A stretch of DNA of 64,000 nucleotides from Ectothiorhodosinus mongolicus (GCF_022406875.1 NZ_CP023018.1:841575-905574), one strand, 5' to 3'; shown: positions 54,739 to 62,816, numbered from the stretch's first letter. Numbers and translations are program-made. The notes: a model not told the origin generated them from the letters alone.

Positions 54739-55517
54739 ATGAGTTGGATGCACAGCGCGATACCCGCTTCGATAATCTCGACCCCTTGCGCGAGCAATAT
54801 CGCGAGACCTTAATCAGTAATCGCGCCCTGAGCCGGGCTTTGGGCGCGCATCATGCGGCACTGTTATGTATTGATTTGCAGTATCTGGATGCTGCCCGAG
54901 GCTGGGGTATTTTCGCCGATGCCGAGCGTTCGGGACTGCCGGCGGAGGCTCAGGATTATTATTTTGAGCGTTTGGATAATCTGGTGCTGCCCAATGTGCG
55001 GCGGCTGCAAGATGGTTTTCGCTCGCTGGGTCTGGAGGTCATTCATACCCGCATCCAATCTATGACCCATGATGGACGCGATCGCGGACCAGGCCATAAA
55101 CGTTTGGGCCTGCATGCCGCACCCGGCTCCAAGGAGGCGGAGTTCCTAGAAATCGTCGCTCCTCAAGGCGATGAGATCATCATCAATAAAACCGCCAGTG
55201 GCGTCTTCACTTCCACCAATATTGAGTACGTTCTGCGCAATCTGGAAGTGACCGCCTTATTCATCGTTGGCGTTTACAGCAATGAATGCGTCAGCACAGC
55301 CATCCGCGACGCCTGTGATCTGGGTTTTTACACCACCTTGATCAGCGATGCCGTGGCCACCGTGACCCCCGAGTTGGAGCGGGCAACCATTTTGACCATG
55401 AAAGATCGCTATGCGCGGGTTATGACGACCGAACAGGCGTTGTTGGAAATCTCCAAAATTGAGGTCGACAGCGCAGACGCCCAAGTTTCCACCGCCCTCA
55501 TGGAAGAACCTCGATGA
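54735..55517 (+). CDS. Isochorismatase-fold cysteine amidohydrolase
   Basis: Cysteine hydrolase of the isochorismatase superfamily, which includes N-carbamoylsarcosine, biuret and nicotinamide amidases. The Asp-Lys-Cys triad is intact: Asp47 in LLCIDLQY, Lys152 in IINKTASGVF and Cys185 in VGVYSNECVSTAIRDA. The 260-residue length includes a 35-residue N-terminal extension. The substrate is unknown. The partners suggest an amide- or ureido-containing small molecule. The gene overlaps both neighbours by 4 bases, so the three are translated as a unit. Confidence 0.87.
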   Translation: MNELDAQRDTRFDNLDPLREQYRETLISNRALSRALGAHHAALLCIDLQYLDAARGWGIFADAERSGLPAEAQDYYFERLDNLVLPNVRRLQDGFRSLGLEVIHTRIQSMTHDGRDRGPGHKRLGLHAAPGSKEAEFLEIVAPQGDEIIINKTASGVFTSTNIEYVLRNLEVTALFIVGVYSNECVSTAIRDACDLGFYTTLISDAVATVTPELERATILTMKDRYARVMTTEQALLEISKIEVDSADAQVSTALMEEPR

Positions 55518-56581
55518 ACTGGGAATCCCAACTACAAAAGCCACTCAGCCCCAAAGATGGCACGGCCGGTATTGAACGACCTCGGGCGCTGGCCGAACAA
55601 ATCAGTGAGGACCCCAATCCCTTACTGACACTCTCCAATCGCCACGTGGTCTCAGCGCGGCAGTTTGATCGAGACACATTAACTCAGTTGTTTCGTTTGG
55701 CGGCTCAATATGAGAGCACTCCGGCACTGATGCATCTGCCACTGCAAGGTAAAATCCTGATCAGTGCCTTTTATGAACCCAGCACCCGCACGCGTCTGTC
55801 TTTCGAGAGTGCTTGGCACCGCCTAGGCGGTGACATCATGTCGATTACCGACCCAAAGAGCACGGGGATGGCCAAAGGCGAGTCGCTTGCCGATATCGCG
55901 GAGATGTTTAACAACTATGGCGATGTCATCGTCCTGCGTAATAACCAGAACGACTCGGTTTATGAAATGTTGGATGCCCTGCGCATTCCCATTGTGAACG
56001 CAGGCAATGGCATTGATGAGCATCCCACGCAGGCGATGGCCGACCTGTACACGATTTTTAAATGGCATCCGAACCTTTTGGATACCTCGCTAGCGGAAGC
56101 AGAGCGCATCCGCATCGGTATCATCGGCGTTCCCGGACGCATGCGCACGGTACGTAGCTTGCTCATCCTGTTATCTAAGTTCGCCTCAGCGATTTCCGAG
56201 GTGGTGATTATCAGTGATGAAGATCAGCCGTTTAGCGAGGGTCAGGAAACAGAACTGCTTGCAGCAGGGCTCTCCATTCGCGTCGCACGTAGCTTGAATA
56301 CTGAGCTACCTGCTTTGGATGTGGTGTACATCAATGCCATCGCTTGGGTGGGGGACAGCTTTGAGGCCATGGGCTCGGAACTGAGGCTTTCGCAACGTTC
56401 ACCACTAAAACCTGATGCCATCATCCTGCATCCTCTCGCTCGCGGTGAGGAACTGTCCACTGATTTAGATAACACGCCCCATAATTGGTATTTCGCCCAA
56501 GCCCGTGGTGCCGTGTTTATCCGCATGGCTTTGCTTACTTGTATTGTTCGACGCATCAGCGAAGTGATGGATACACCCTGA
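55514..56581 (+). CDS. Aspartate-carbamoyltransferase-like enzyme with altered amino-acid site
   Basis: ATCase/OTCase-family protein of 355 residues with an N-terminal extension of about 35. The carbamoyl-phosphate site is intact: Ser90-Thr-Arg-Thr93 in YEPSTRTRLSFESA, Lys121 in GMAKGESLAD, Arg142 in VLRNNQ and His170-Gln173 in EHPTQAMADLY. Arg211 matches E. coli PyrB Arg167. The 230s loop that binds aspartate in PyrB (Arg229-x-Gln231) reads INAIAWVGDS here and lacks both residues, and the Leu-Pro of HPLPR is Leu-Ala (HPLARGEE). The co-substrate is therefore probably not aspartate. No OTCase ornithine motif is present either. It is third in the operon, before the amidotransferase. Confidence 0.88.
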   Translation: MNWESQLQKPLSPKDGTAGIERPRALAEQISEDPNPLLTLSNRHVVSARQFDRDTLTQLFRLAAQYESTPALMHLPLQGKILISAFYEPSTRTRLSFESAWHRLGGDIMSITDPKSTGMAKGESLADIAEMFNNYGDVIVLRNNQNDSVYEMLDALRIPIVNAGNGIDEHPTQAMADLYTIFKWHPNLLDTSLAEAERIRIGIIGVPGRMRTVRSLLILLSKFASAISEVVIISDEDQPFSEGQETELLAAGLSIRVARSLNTELPALDVVYINAIAWVGDSFEAMGSELRLSQRSPLKPDAIILHPLARGEELSTDLDNTPHNWYFAQARGAVFIRMALLTCIVRRISEVMDTP

Positions 56582-56599
56582 AGTTTTAAGGAGTTTTTT

Positions 56600-58612
56600 A
56601 TGTGTGGTATTGCCGGCGTGATGCACGCCGACCCCCAAAAACCTGTTGATCCCAACACACTGGTGGCAATGGCCGCGATTCAGCACCACCGCGGTCCGGA
56701 TGGCTTTGGCTATGAGGTGCAGAAAGATCGTGGCGTTGGCTTTTCTCATGCCCGCCTGACCATTATCGATTTAGACGAAAATCGCGCCCGCCAGCCTTTT
56801 GTCAGTGCGGACAAACAGCTGATGCTGGCGGTCAATGGTGAGCTTTATGACTACAAACGCATTCGCGCGGATTTGGTTTCACGCGGCGCGCGCTTTCGCA
56901 CTAAGAGCGATTCGGAGATGGTCTTGCACCTCTACCCGCGCTTGGGCTTGGAAGACATGCTTCCACAGCTGCGCGGCGAGTTTGGCATTGCACTTTATGA
57001 TCGCCACCGCGATCGCTTGATGCTGATTCGCGACCGCTTTGGCGTTAAACCTTTGTACTGGACCGAGGTCAATGGCACGTTAGTCTTCGGCTCGGAATTG
57101 AAAGTGTTGTTTGCGCACCCCGAAGTACCTCGTCGCTTTGAGGCGCAGGGACTGTATCACCAACTGATGCAGACTATGGTGCCGGGTCACACCGCCTTTG
57201 ATGGTATCCATCAGGTCAAACCAGGGCATTGTCTGATCATTGAGCGCAGCCATGGGAAGCTGCAAATTCGTGATGAACGCTACTGGGACATGGATTTCCC
57301 ACTACTCGAAGAACGCGGTCAAGAACGCGACGAGGATTTCTACATCGAGGGCATTCGCGAAACGCTCATGGAGTCGGTGCAGCTGCGTCTGGAGGCCGAT
57401 GTACCTGTGGCCTGTTATCTATCCGGTGGCATTGATTCCTGTATCACGCTGGGCTTAGCAGCGGCGTCGCAGCAGTCAGCGGTCAAAGCCTTCACCATCG
57501 GCTTTGACAATGTGGACTACGATGAAACGGCAATTGCTCAGGAGATGGCCCAGAGCGTGGGCGCCGATCAAGACATCATGCGCCTCAAAGCCGAGCATCT
57601 CTATGACAATCTAGTCGAAACGCTTTGGCATGCCGAGCGCACCATCTACAACACCTTGGGCGTTGCGAAGCTGCTGATGAGCCGCCATGTCAATCAAGCC
57701 GGTTATCGGGTCGTGGTCACGGGTGAAGGCTCGGATGAGCTATTTGGCGGCTATCCCTCGTTTCGCCGCGATATGTTCCTGCATGGACTCGATACCTTAA
57801 GTCCAGCAGAGCGCGCCAGCTGGCAACAGCTGCTGTCCGAGAGTAATCAGCTGTTCTCCGGCGCCATGCTGGCGGAAAACGAATGGCGTGATCCGGCCTT
57901 GGATAAACTCGTTGGTTTTACGCCCTCCTGTTTGCAGCCATGGTTGGCTAGCGCGATACACACACCAGGGCTGATGTCGGAGTCCATGCGCGATCAAATC
58001 CATGGCTATGAGCCGGGCCGGGCGATTGCTGAAGCGCTTGATGGCGACATGATCCGCGGCCGCCATCCCTTGGATAAGGCGCAATATGTGTGGATCAAGA
58101 CCATGCTAGAGGGACAAATTCTCACTTGGGGCGGTGATCGGGTAGATATGGCCAATTCCATGGAAGCGCGGCCGCCGTTTTTGGATCATCATCTCGCTGA
58201 ACGCGCTGTACATCTGCCGCCGTCGATGCGCATCAAGGGCCGCACCGAAAAATATGTACTGCGTGAGGCCATGAAAGGCCTACTGCCCAAGGTGTTGTAC
58301 GAGCGCGAGAAGTTCGCGTTTATGGCGCCTCCAGCGCATACCGACCCCAAGAAATGGGCGGCAATGCGGGCCTTGGCCGACCAATATTTGTCTGACCAAG
58401 CGATCCAAGATGCTGGGTTATTGGATGTGAATGGTGTCAAAGCCTTATTCCAGTTACATGAAGCCGCCGACACCAGCGCTTCGACTCAAGTGCAACTCGA
58501 TGCGGTGATCAACCACATGATTGGCGTGCAGGTTCTGCACCACCAGTTCGTGGCACAAGACATCCCGGCATTGGCACGCAAGCGTGCCGCTGAGTTGGGC
58601 TGGGCGGCCTAG
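56600..58612 (+). CDS. Glutamine-dependent asparagine-synthetase-like amidotransferase
   Basis: The N-terminal Ntn glutaminase begins MCGIAGVMHA (nucleophile Cys2) with HHRGPDGFGYEV and AVNGELYDYKR. The C-terminal synthetase domain has the ATP pyrophosphatase loop LSGGIDS (275-280) and VTGEGSDELFGGYPSF (about 374-388). At 670 residues it is longer than E. coli AsnB (554) and of the AsnB/AsnO size class. Members of this fold also amidate small peptides, for example in N-acetylglutaminylglutamine amide synthesis. AAGGAG lies 7 bases before the ATG, 18 bases after the carbamoyltransferase. Its place suggests that it amidates a carboxyl of the carbamoylated amino acid; plain asparagine synthesis remains possible. 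Confidence 0.88.
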   Translation: MCGIAGVMHADPQKPVDPNTLVAMAAIQHHRGPDGFGYEVQKDRGVGFSHARLTIIDLDENRARQPFVSADKQLMLAVNGELYDYKRIRADLVSRGARFRTKSDSEMVLHLYPRLGLEDMLPQLRGEFGIALYDRHRDRLMLIRDRFGVKPLYWTEVNGTLVFGSELKVLFAHPEVPRRFEAQGLYHQLMQTMVPGHTAFDGIHQVKPGHCLIIERSHGKLQIRDERYWDMDFPLLEERGQERDEDFYIEGIRETLMESVQLRLEADVPVACYLSGGIDSCITLGLAAASQQSAVKAFTIGFDNVDYDETAIAQEMAQSVGADQDIMRLKAEHLYDNLVETLWHAERTIYNTLGVAKLLMSRHVNQAGYRVVVTGEGSDELFGGYPSFRRDMFLHGLDTLSPAERASWQQLLSESNQLFSGAMLAENEWRDPALDKLVGFTPSCLQPWLASAIHTPGLMSESMRDQIHGYEPGRAIAEALDGDMIRGRHPLDKAQYVWIKTMLEGQILTWGGDRVDMANSMEARPPFLDHHLAERAVHLPPSMRIKGRTEKYVLREAMKGLLPKVLYEREKFAFMAPPAHTDPKKWAAMRALADQYLSDQAIQDAGLLDVNGVKALFQLHEAADTSASTQVQLDAVINHMIGVQVLHHQFVAQDIPALARKRAAELGWAA

Positions 58613-58621
58613 GAACCCATC

Positions 58622-59530
58622 ATGGAATTCGTCGTTGAATATTTCTTGGAAGTCGCTTGGCAGGATCTGATCTTCGCCAGCCTGCGCATTTTGCTGGTAG
58701 TGGTAATCGCCTGGCTGATTGCCAGCTTCCTGAAATCCGGGCTGCGGCGTCTCGAGAAATCCCTGATCGAACGCGGCAAGCAACAAGGTGAGGTCCCCTC
58801 AGAAGCCAGCAAACGTGCCGAAACGTTGGTGCGCTTGCTGCGTCAGGCCATGGTCATCATGATTTGGGTGGTTTCCATTCTCGTGATACTCAATGAGTTC
58901 GGATTATCCATTGCGCCAATCATAGCCAGCGCAGGGGTGGTAGGACTGGCCGTGGGCTTTGGTGCCCAGAACCTGGTTCGCGATGTGATCAGTGGCTTTT
59001 TCCTGATTCTTGAGAATCAGGTGCGAGTGGGTGATGTGGCTGTGGTCAACGGCACCGGTGGTCTTGTAGAGTCGATTAATTTTCGCACCCTGCAGCTAAG
59101 AGATCTCGAGGGCAAGGTGCACATCTTTCCCAATGGCTCGATCAGTTCCATGACCAATCTCACCTACGGCTGGTCGGCCTACGTGTTTGACATCCCCGTC
59201 GCCTACAAAGAAAACACCGATCGCGTGGTGAAGCTGATTGAAAAAGTCGGTCAGGAACTGCGGGATGATCCCGAGTATCACACCAGCATTTTGGACGATA
59301 TTGAAATCTTCGGCGTGGATAAATTCGACGACTCGGGCGTCATCATCAAAGGTCGAATTCGCACCCTACCGATCAAACAGTGGTTTGTGGGTCGCGAATT
59401 CCTGCGCCGCATTAAGCTATGTTTTGACGACGAAGGCATCGAAATTCCCTTCCCGCATCGCACGCTTTATCTAGGGCAGGGCGAAGAGGCCAAACTGACG
59501 GCGGCCATGCTTAATCGTGAGCAAAGCTAA
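58622..59530 (+). CDS. MscS-family mechanosensitive channel
   Basis: Small-conductance channel that releases solutes on hypo-osmotic shock. The 302 residues have three N-terminal membrane helices; the pore-lining one is IIASAGVVGLAVGFGAQNLVRDVISGFF. The MscS beta domain follows with LILENQVRVGDVAVVNGTGGLVESINFRTLQLRD and HIFPNGSISSMTN, then the alpha/beta C-terminal domain. It begins 9 bases after the amidotransferase, so it is probably the last gene of the operon. It ends 3 bases from convergent fructokinase. Confidence 0.92.
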   Translation: MEFVVEYFLEVAWQDLIFASLRILLVVVIAWLIASFLKSGLRRLEKSLIERGKQQGEVPSEASKRAETLVRLLRQAMVIMIWVVSILVILNEFGLSIAPIIASAGVVGLAVGFGAQNLVRDVISGFFLILENQVRVGDVAVVNGTGGLVESINFRTLQLRDLEGKVHIFPNGSISSMTNLTYGWSAYVFDIPVAYKENTDRVVKLIEKVGQELRDDPEYHTSILDDIEIFGVDKFDDSGVIIKGRIRTLPIKQWFVGREFLRRIKLCFDDEGIEIPFPHRTLYLGQGEEAKLTAAMLNREQS

Positions 59531-59533
59531 GGA

Positions 59534-60421
59534 TTAGGACCAATCCGATTTGGCTTCGATGTAGAACAATGGATCGTCAGTAGTTGCGCCGCGCATCGCG
59601 CAGATGGCGGCGGCATAAACCGATGCGCGCTGCAGAATCAACGGCCATGGCCACGCTTCAATCAGGCCGATGAGAGTGACGGCAGTAAATGCGTCGCCAG
59701 CGCCAACCGTGTCAATGAGTTGAGGTACAGCTGGGGCCGGTGTCTCAAACACACTTCCATCGCGACTCACCACGAAAGCGCCTTGCGCCGCGCGCGTCAC
59801 GATCACTGCCTCAAGCTGACATTCATCGCGCAAGCACTGCGCCTGCTCAATCGGCGCAGACTCGGGTCGTGAGGACAAGATGGCCAACTCCTGCTCATTG
59901 AGTTTGGCCCATGTGGCTTGCTGCAAATACCCCACCACCTCATCATGTTGCCACCAAGGATCTCTGAGGTTGACGTCGAGAAAAATGCGCGGCTGGGTCT
60001 GATCACACAAATGCTGAAAATTTTGCCGTGAGACCTCTCCACGCAACGCCAAAGAGCCGTGATAGAGCAGCCCATGCTGCGGCATCTTCTCAAGAACCTG
60101 GCTGGCATCAATATGATCGTAAGCCTGATCGGCGAGGATTTTGTAGCTGGGCTCGCCGTTTTTTAGGTGCACCTCGACGCGACCCGTGGGGTGGTTTTCT
60201 GACATACCCAAGCCGGCAAGCGACATATGCCAGGTACGCATCGATGCAATCACACGTTGGCCTAAGGCATCATGACCCACGGCACCGACGAATAGGGGGT
60301 TTCGCCCCAAACCCTTAAGATTCCAGACGACATTAAAGGGCGCACCACCCAGCACCTGCTGATCGTCAAAACAATCAAACAGCACCTCACCAAACACCAA
60401 AATGTCGGGTGAATCAGGCAT
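59534..60421 (-). CDS. PfkB-family carbohydrate kinase, probable fructokinase
   Basis: Ribokinase-fold sugar kinase of 295 residues. The N-terminal signature is LGGAPFNVVWNLKGLG, and the C-terminal DTVGAGDAFTAVTLIG contains the catalytic aspartate. The FGEVLFDCFDD start and GGAPFN pattern are those of bacterial fructokinases. Sucrose synthase 6 kb away supports fructose as substrate, since fructose is a product of sucrose cleavage. It overlaps the upstream EEP gene by 8 bases and belongs to the cytochrome-c4/EEP/kinase unit on the minus strand. Confidence 0.87.
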   Translation of the reverse strand: MPDSPDILVFGEVLFDCFDDQQVLGGAPFNVVWNLKGLGRNPLFVGAVGHDALGQRVIASMRTWHMSLAGLGMSENHPTGRVEVHLKNGEPSYKILADQAYDHIDASQVLEKMPQHGLLYHGSLALRGEVSRQNFQHLCDQTQPRIFLDVNLRDPWWQHDEVVGYLQQATWAKLNEQELAILSSRPESAPIEQAQCLRDECQLEAVIVTRAAQGAFVVSRDGSVFETPAPAVPQLIDTVGAGDAFTAVTLIGLIEAWPWPLILQRASVYAAAICAMRGATTDDPLFYIEAKSDWS

Positions 60422-61274
60422 TTAATTGAATTAAAGGCTCGCCATAGAATTGGTTTAAGCGCACGCCCTCAGGCACCGTCAGCTCAACGCCCACGGGCAG
60501 ATGATCCGAATAGTTCAGATTATAGACATGCACTTTTTCCACACCCAGGCCAGGAGTGACTAGGATATGGTCAAATGCGTGTATGGGCCGCCAACTGGGA
60601 TAGGTCTTGGCCGATTGCAGGGGTTCTTGAAGGCGGGTTGAACGCACGAGGCGCTGGACTTCCAAGGAATGTGCTGGAGTATTCATATCCCCCATCACGA
60701 CCACATGTTCGTGATCCCGCAGCACCTCACTGATGTAGTGCATTTGCTCGAGGCGGGCTTTTTTGCCCAGTGACAAATGCACCAACATGATCACTAGGGA
60801 GTTATCGCCCTCAGGCGCACCGAAATGTGCCTCTATCGCACCGCGCCCGGGAATTCGGCCAGGCAAGCGGTGCTCTACCACAGAATGCGGTTGGTATCGG
60901 GATAAAAGACCGAGGCTGTGCTGGGCGAGCTTACCCAGCTTGCGGTTGGTCTGACTGTACCAATAAGTCAGCTGGCTTTGATTGGAGAGATATTCGGCCA
61001 GATTAATGAAGTTGCTGCGCAGCGAACCGGCATCCAGCTCCTGTAGCCCCACCAAGTCAAAACCAGCAATGAACCGGGCGATACTGTCGAGATTGCCCAT
61101 GCGGCCGTGATAGGGCAGCACATGCTTCCAACTGTTGGTGAGATAGTGGTGGTAGCGACCAGAGGATATTCCAACCTGGACGTTGTAGCTGAGCACCCGC
61201 AGGCTCTGGCCCGTCGGTGAGGGTGCTTCTGCTAAAGGAAGGGTGGCCGAAGCCACCCCGAGATTTTCATGCAT
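60414..61274 (-). CDS. Endonuclease/exonuclease/phosphatase-family protein
   Basis: EEP-fold metal-dependent phosphoesterase of 286 residues without a signal peptide. Catalytic motifs are LSYNVQVG, Glu in LVGLQELDAG, the Asn/Asp motif in VVMGDMNTPAHS and the C-terminal Asp-His in NYSDHLPVGVE. The substrate could be DNA, a phospholipid head group or a sugar phosphate. It is regularly found beside cytochrome c4 and engB in related bacteria, but its role is not known. It overlaps the fructokinase by 8 bases and follows cytochrome c4 by 6. Confidence 0.85.
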   Translation of the reverse strand: MHENLGVASATLPLAEAPSPTGQSLRVLSYNVQVGISSGRYHHYLTNSWKHVLPYHGRMGNLDSIARFIAGFDLVGLQELDAGSLRSNFINLAEYLSNQSQLTYWYSQTNRKLGKLAQHSLGLLSRYQPHSVVEHRLPGRIPGRGAIEAHFGAPEGDNSLVIMLVHLSLGKKARLEQMHYISEVLRDHEHVVVMGDMNTPAHSLEVQRLVRSTRLQEPLQSAKTYPSWRPIHAFDHILVTPGLGVEKVHVYNLNYSDHLPVGVELTVPEGVRLNQFYGEPLIQLNA

Positions 61275-61280
61275 AAGCCT

Positions 61281-61907
61281 TTAGTTGGCGCTGAGCGTTG
61301 CCATGAATTCAGAAACGGCGGCCATCTCCTCGTCGGTCATGCGGCCTGCGACATTGCGCATCATGCGACCGGGGTCATTGGCGCGCACGCCATCACGAAA
61401 CTGGTGCAGCTGATCGCGCGAATAGGCGCCATGCTGCGCAGCCACGCTGGGGAAAATAGCCGCAGGATTACCTTTTCCGGTGGGTCCGTGACAGGCCACA
61501 CAAGCAGCGACACCAGAGGCCATGTTGCCGCCAAAGTAGATTTGCCGACCCAGCGCCAGGGTTTCTTCATCAGCCGCACTGCGTCCCGGAGCGGTCGTTT
61601 GCGCGGCGAAATAAGTCGCCAAGTCGCGCATATCCTGATCGCTTAAGTTAGCCACTTGAGGCATCATCAGCGGATTGTTGCGGCGACCTTCTTTGTAGTC
61701 AGACAGCTGCTTATACAGGTAGCCTGCGTCTTTACCGGCAATTTTCGGCCAGGCAGGGTTCACGCTATTGCCATCAGCCATGTGGCAGGCGATACACGGG
61801 GTCGACAAACCTTGGCCCCGCTGGGCATCTCCACCGAGATTCTCAACCGCATTAGCGGAAAAACTCAAACCAAGGGTGGCAACGGCTAAAATAAGGTACT
61901 TTTTCAT
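61281..61907 (-). CDS. Dihaem cytochrome c4
   Basis: Periplasmic electron carrier with two c-type haems in a tandem-duplicated fold, typically feeding a terminal oxidase. The 208 residues start with a signal peptide (KYLILAVATLGLSFSANA) and have two CxxCH sites, CIACH and CVACH. Each has a distal methionine candidate (NPLMMPQV and PGRMMRNV). The ATG at 61907 (MKKYLILAV) is used; an 8-codon upstream extension is rejected because it spoils the signal peptide. It is divergent from engB over about 80 bases. Confidence 0.95.
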   Translation of the reverse strand: MKKYLILAVATLGLSFSANAVENLGGDAQRGQGLSTPCIACHMADGNSVNPAWPKIAGKDAGYLYKQLSDYKEGRRNNPLMMPQVANLSDQDMRDLATYFAAQTTAPGRSAADEETLALGRQIYFGGNMASGVAACVACHGPTGKGNPAAIFPSVAAQHGAYSRDQLHQFRDGVRANDPGRMMRNVAGRMTDEEMAAVSEFMATLSAN

Positions 61908-61988
61908 TTTGATCGGGCTCCCGGACCGCAATTCGACCAGCTGCTAACGTATACCACACAAACCTTTAAGCCGCAAAAGCAAATCCTT

Positions 61989-62588
61989 ATGAATTCCTAC
62001 TACAATCAAGCCAACTTCCTACTCAGCGCATCACGCCTTTCCGGACTGCCTGAGGACTCTGGATATGAGGTAGCTTTTGCCGGCCGCTCCAATGCAGGCA
62101 AATCCAGCGCCATTAATACCTTGTGCCGCCGGCGCGGACTTGCCCGTGCCAGTAAGACACCGGGACGCACGCAATTGATCAATTTTTTTTCGCTAGACGA
62201 GGAGCGACGCTTGGTCGACCTCCCGGGCTATGGCTACGCCAAGGTGCCTGAGGAAATCCGTCGCAAGTGGGGCAAACTCATGCGCGACTATTTGGGCAAG
62301 CGTGAGTGCCTCAAAGGATTGGTGCTGATCATGGACATTCGCCACCCGCTCACCGAGGGTGACTGGCAGATGCTGCACTGGGCCCAAGAGCACGCACTCG
62401 CCATTCACATACTCTTGACCAAGGCCGATAAGCTCAAACGCGGCCCGGCACTTACCACCGCCCATCAAGTGGCTGCTGCCCTCGGCGATGCCGATATCGA
62501 AGCCACCGTACAACCCTTTTCCTCTCTCAAGGCCGAGGGCATCGAAGATCTGCACAGCATCTTAGACGCCTGGCTCGGCTGGACTTAA
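61989..62588 (+). CDS. engB: Ribosome-biogenesis GTPase EngB (YihA/YsxC)
   Basis: Essential GTPase of large-subunit assembly. The 199-residue protein has G1 FAGRSNAGKSSAIN, G2 around KTPGRTQLINFF, G3 DLPGYGYAKVP, G4 TKADKL and G5 FSSLKAEG. Its stop codon lies inside a 22-bp palindrome. In E. coli, Pseudomonas and Xanthomonas the 3' flank of this gene or of neighbouring polA carries a regulatory small RNA. An equivalent locus with two RNAs is seen here. Confidence 0.97.
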   Translation: MNSYYNQANFLLSASRLSGLPEDSGYEVAFAGRSNAGKSSAINTLCRRRGLARASKTPGRTQLINFFSLDEERRLVDLPGYGYAKVPEEIRRKWGKLMRDYLGKRECLKGLVLIMDIRHPLTEGDWQMLHWAQEHALAIHILLTKADKLKRGPALTTAHQVAAALGDADIEATVQPFSSLKAEGIEDLHSILDAWLGWT

Positions 62589-62632
62589 CAAATGGGGTAC
62601 GACCCCAAATGGGGTCGTACCCCATTTGTTAA
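62585..62632. repeat. Perfect 22-bp palindrome at the engB stop (REP-like)
   Basis: The left arm 62585-62606 and right arm 62611-62632 are exact reverse complements around a 4-base AAAT loop. The core reads GGGGTACGACCCC / GGGGTCGTACCCC. It contains the engB stop codon. Such GGGGTC-type palindromes resemble REP sequences mobilised by REP-associated tyrosine transposases, although no such gene is in the window. It might also serve as the engB transcript end. Confidence 0.8.
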
Positions 62633-62642
62633 AGTTCTGGCG

Positions 62643-62765
62643 AAAAAAAGCCCCGGGGCCATCGGGGGAAGGCCGTATCCGGGGCAGAGCTTGGCCCGAC
62701 TTGAGGGGTAACGGGCCAACCCGCTCAGGGAGGTTAGCGGGGAGCGCCGGGCTACAGCGCTCGAG
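62643..62765 (-). ncRNA. Small RNA candidate A (upstream tandem copy, engB side)
   Basis: On the minus strand there are four stems: GAGCGC/GCGCTC (62742-62762), CCCGCT/AGCGGG around 62720-62740 with a loop containing CCTCCC, GGCCCG/CGGGCC (about 62692-62717) with a loop containing CCCCT, and a terminator hairpin GCCCCGG/CCGGGGC (62650-62690) with a CCCCC-containing loop. Seven T follow at 62649-62643. It aligns base for base over most of its length with candidate B, with paired changes in stem 3. No convincing promoter was found (best: TTTTCA, 17 bases, TGTACT, which starts slightly too far in). The 5' end is therefore approximate. Confidence 0.65.
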
Positions 62766-62816
62766 TACATTGGAACATGAAATGACTGAAAAGTGTAGTA
62801 ATTTACTCAGGTATTA

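Noticed and set aside
62585-62632. Simple intrinsic terminator for engB
   Set aside because: The palindrome is longer and more perfect than terminators usually are, contains the stop codon, lacks a T run and has a related copy nearby, so a REP-like repeat explains it better.
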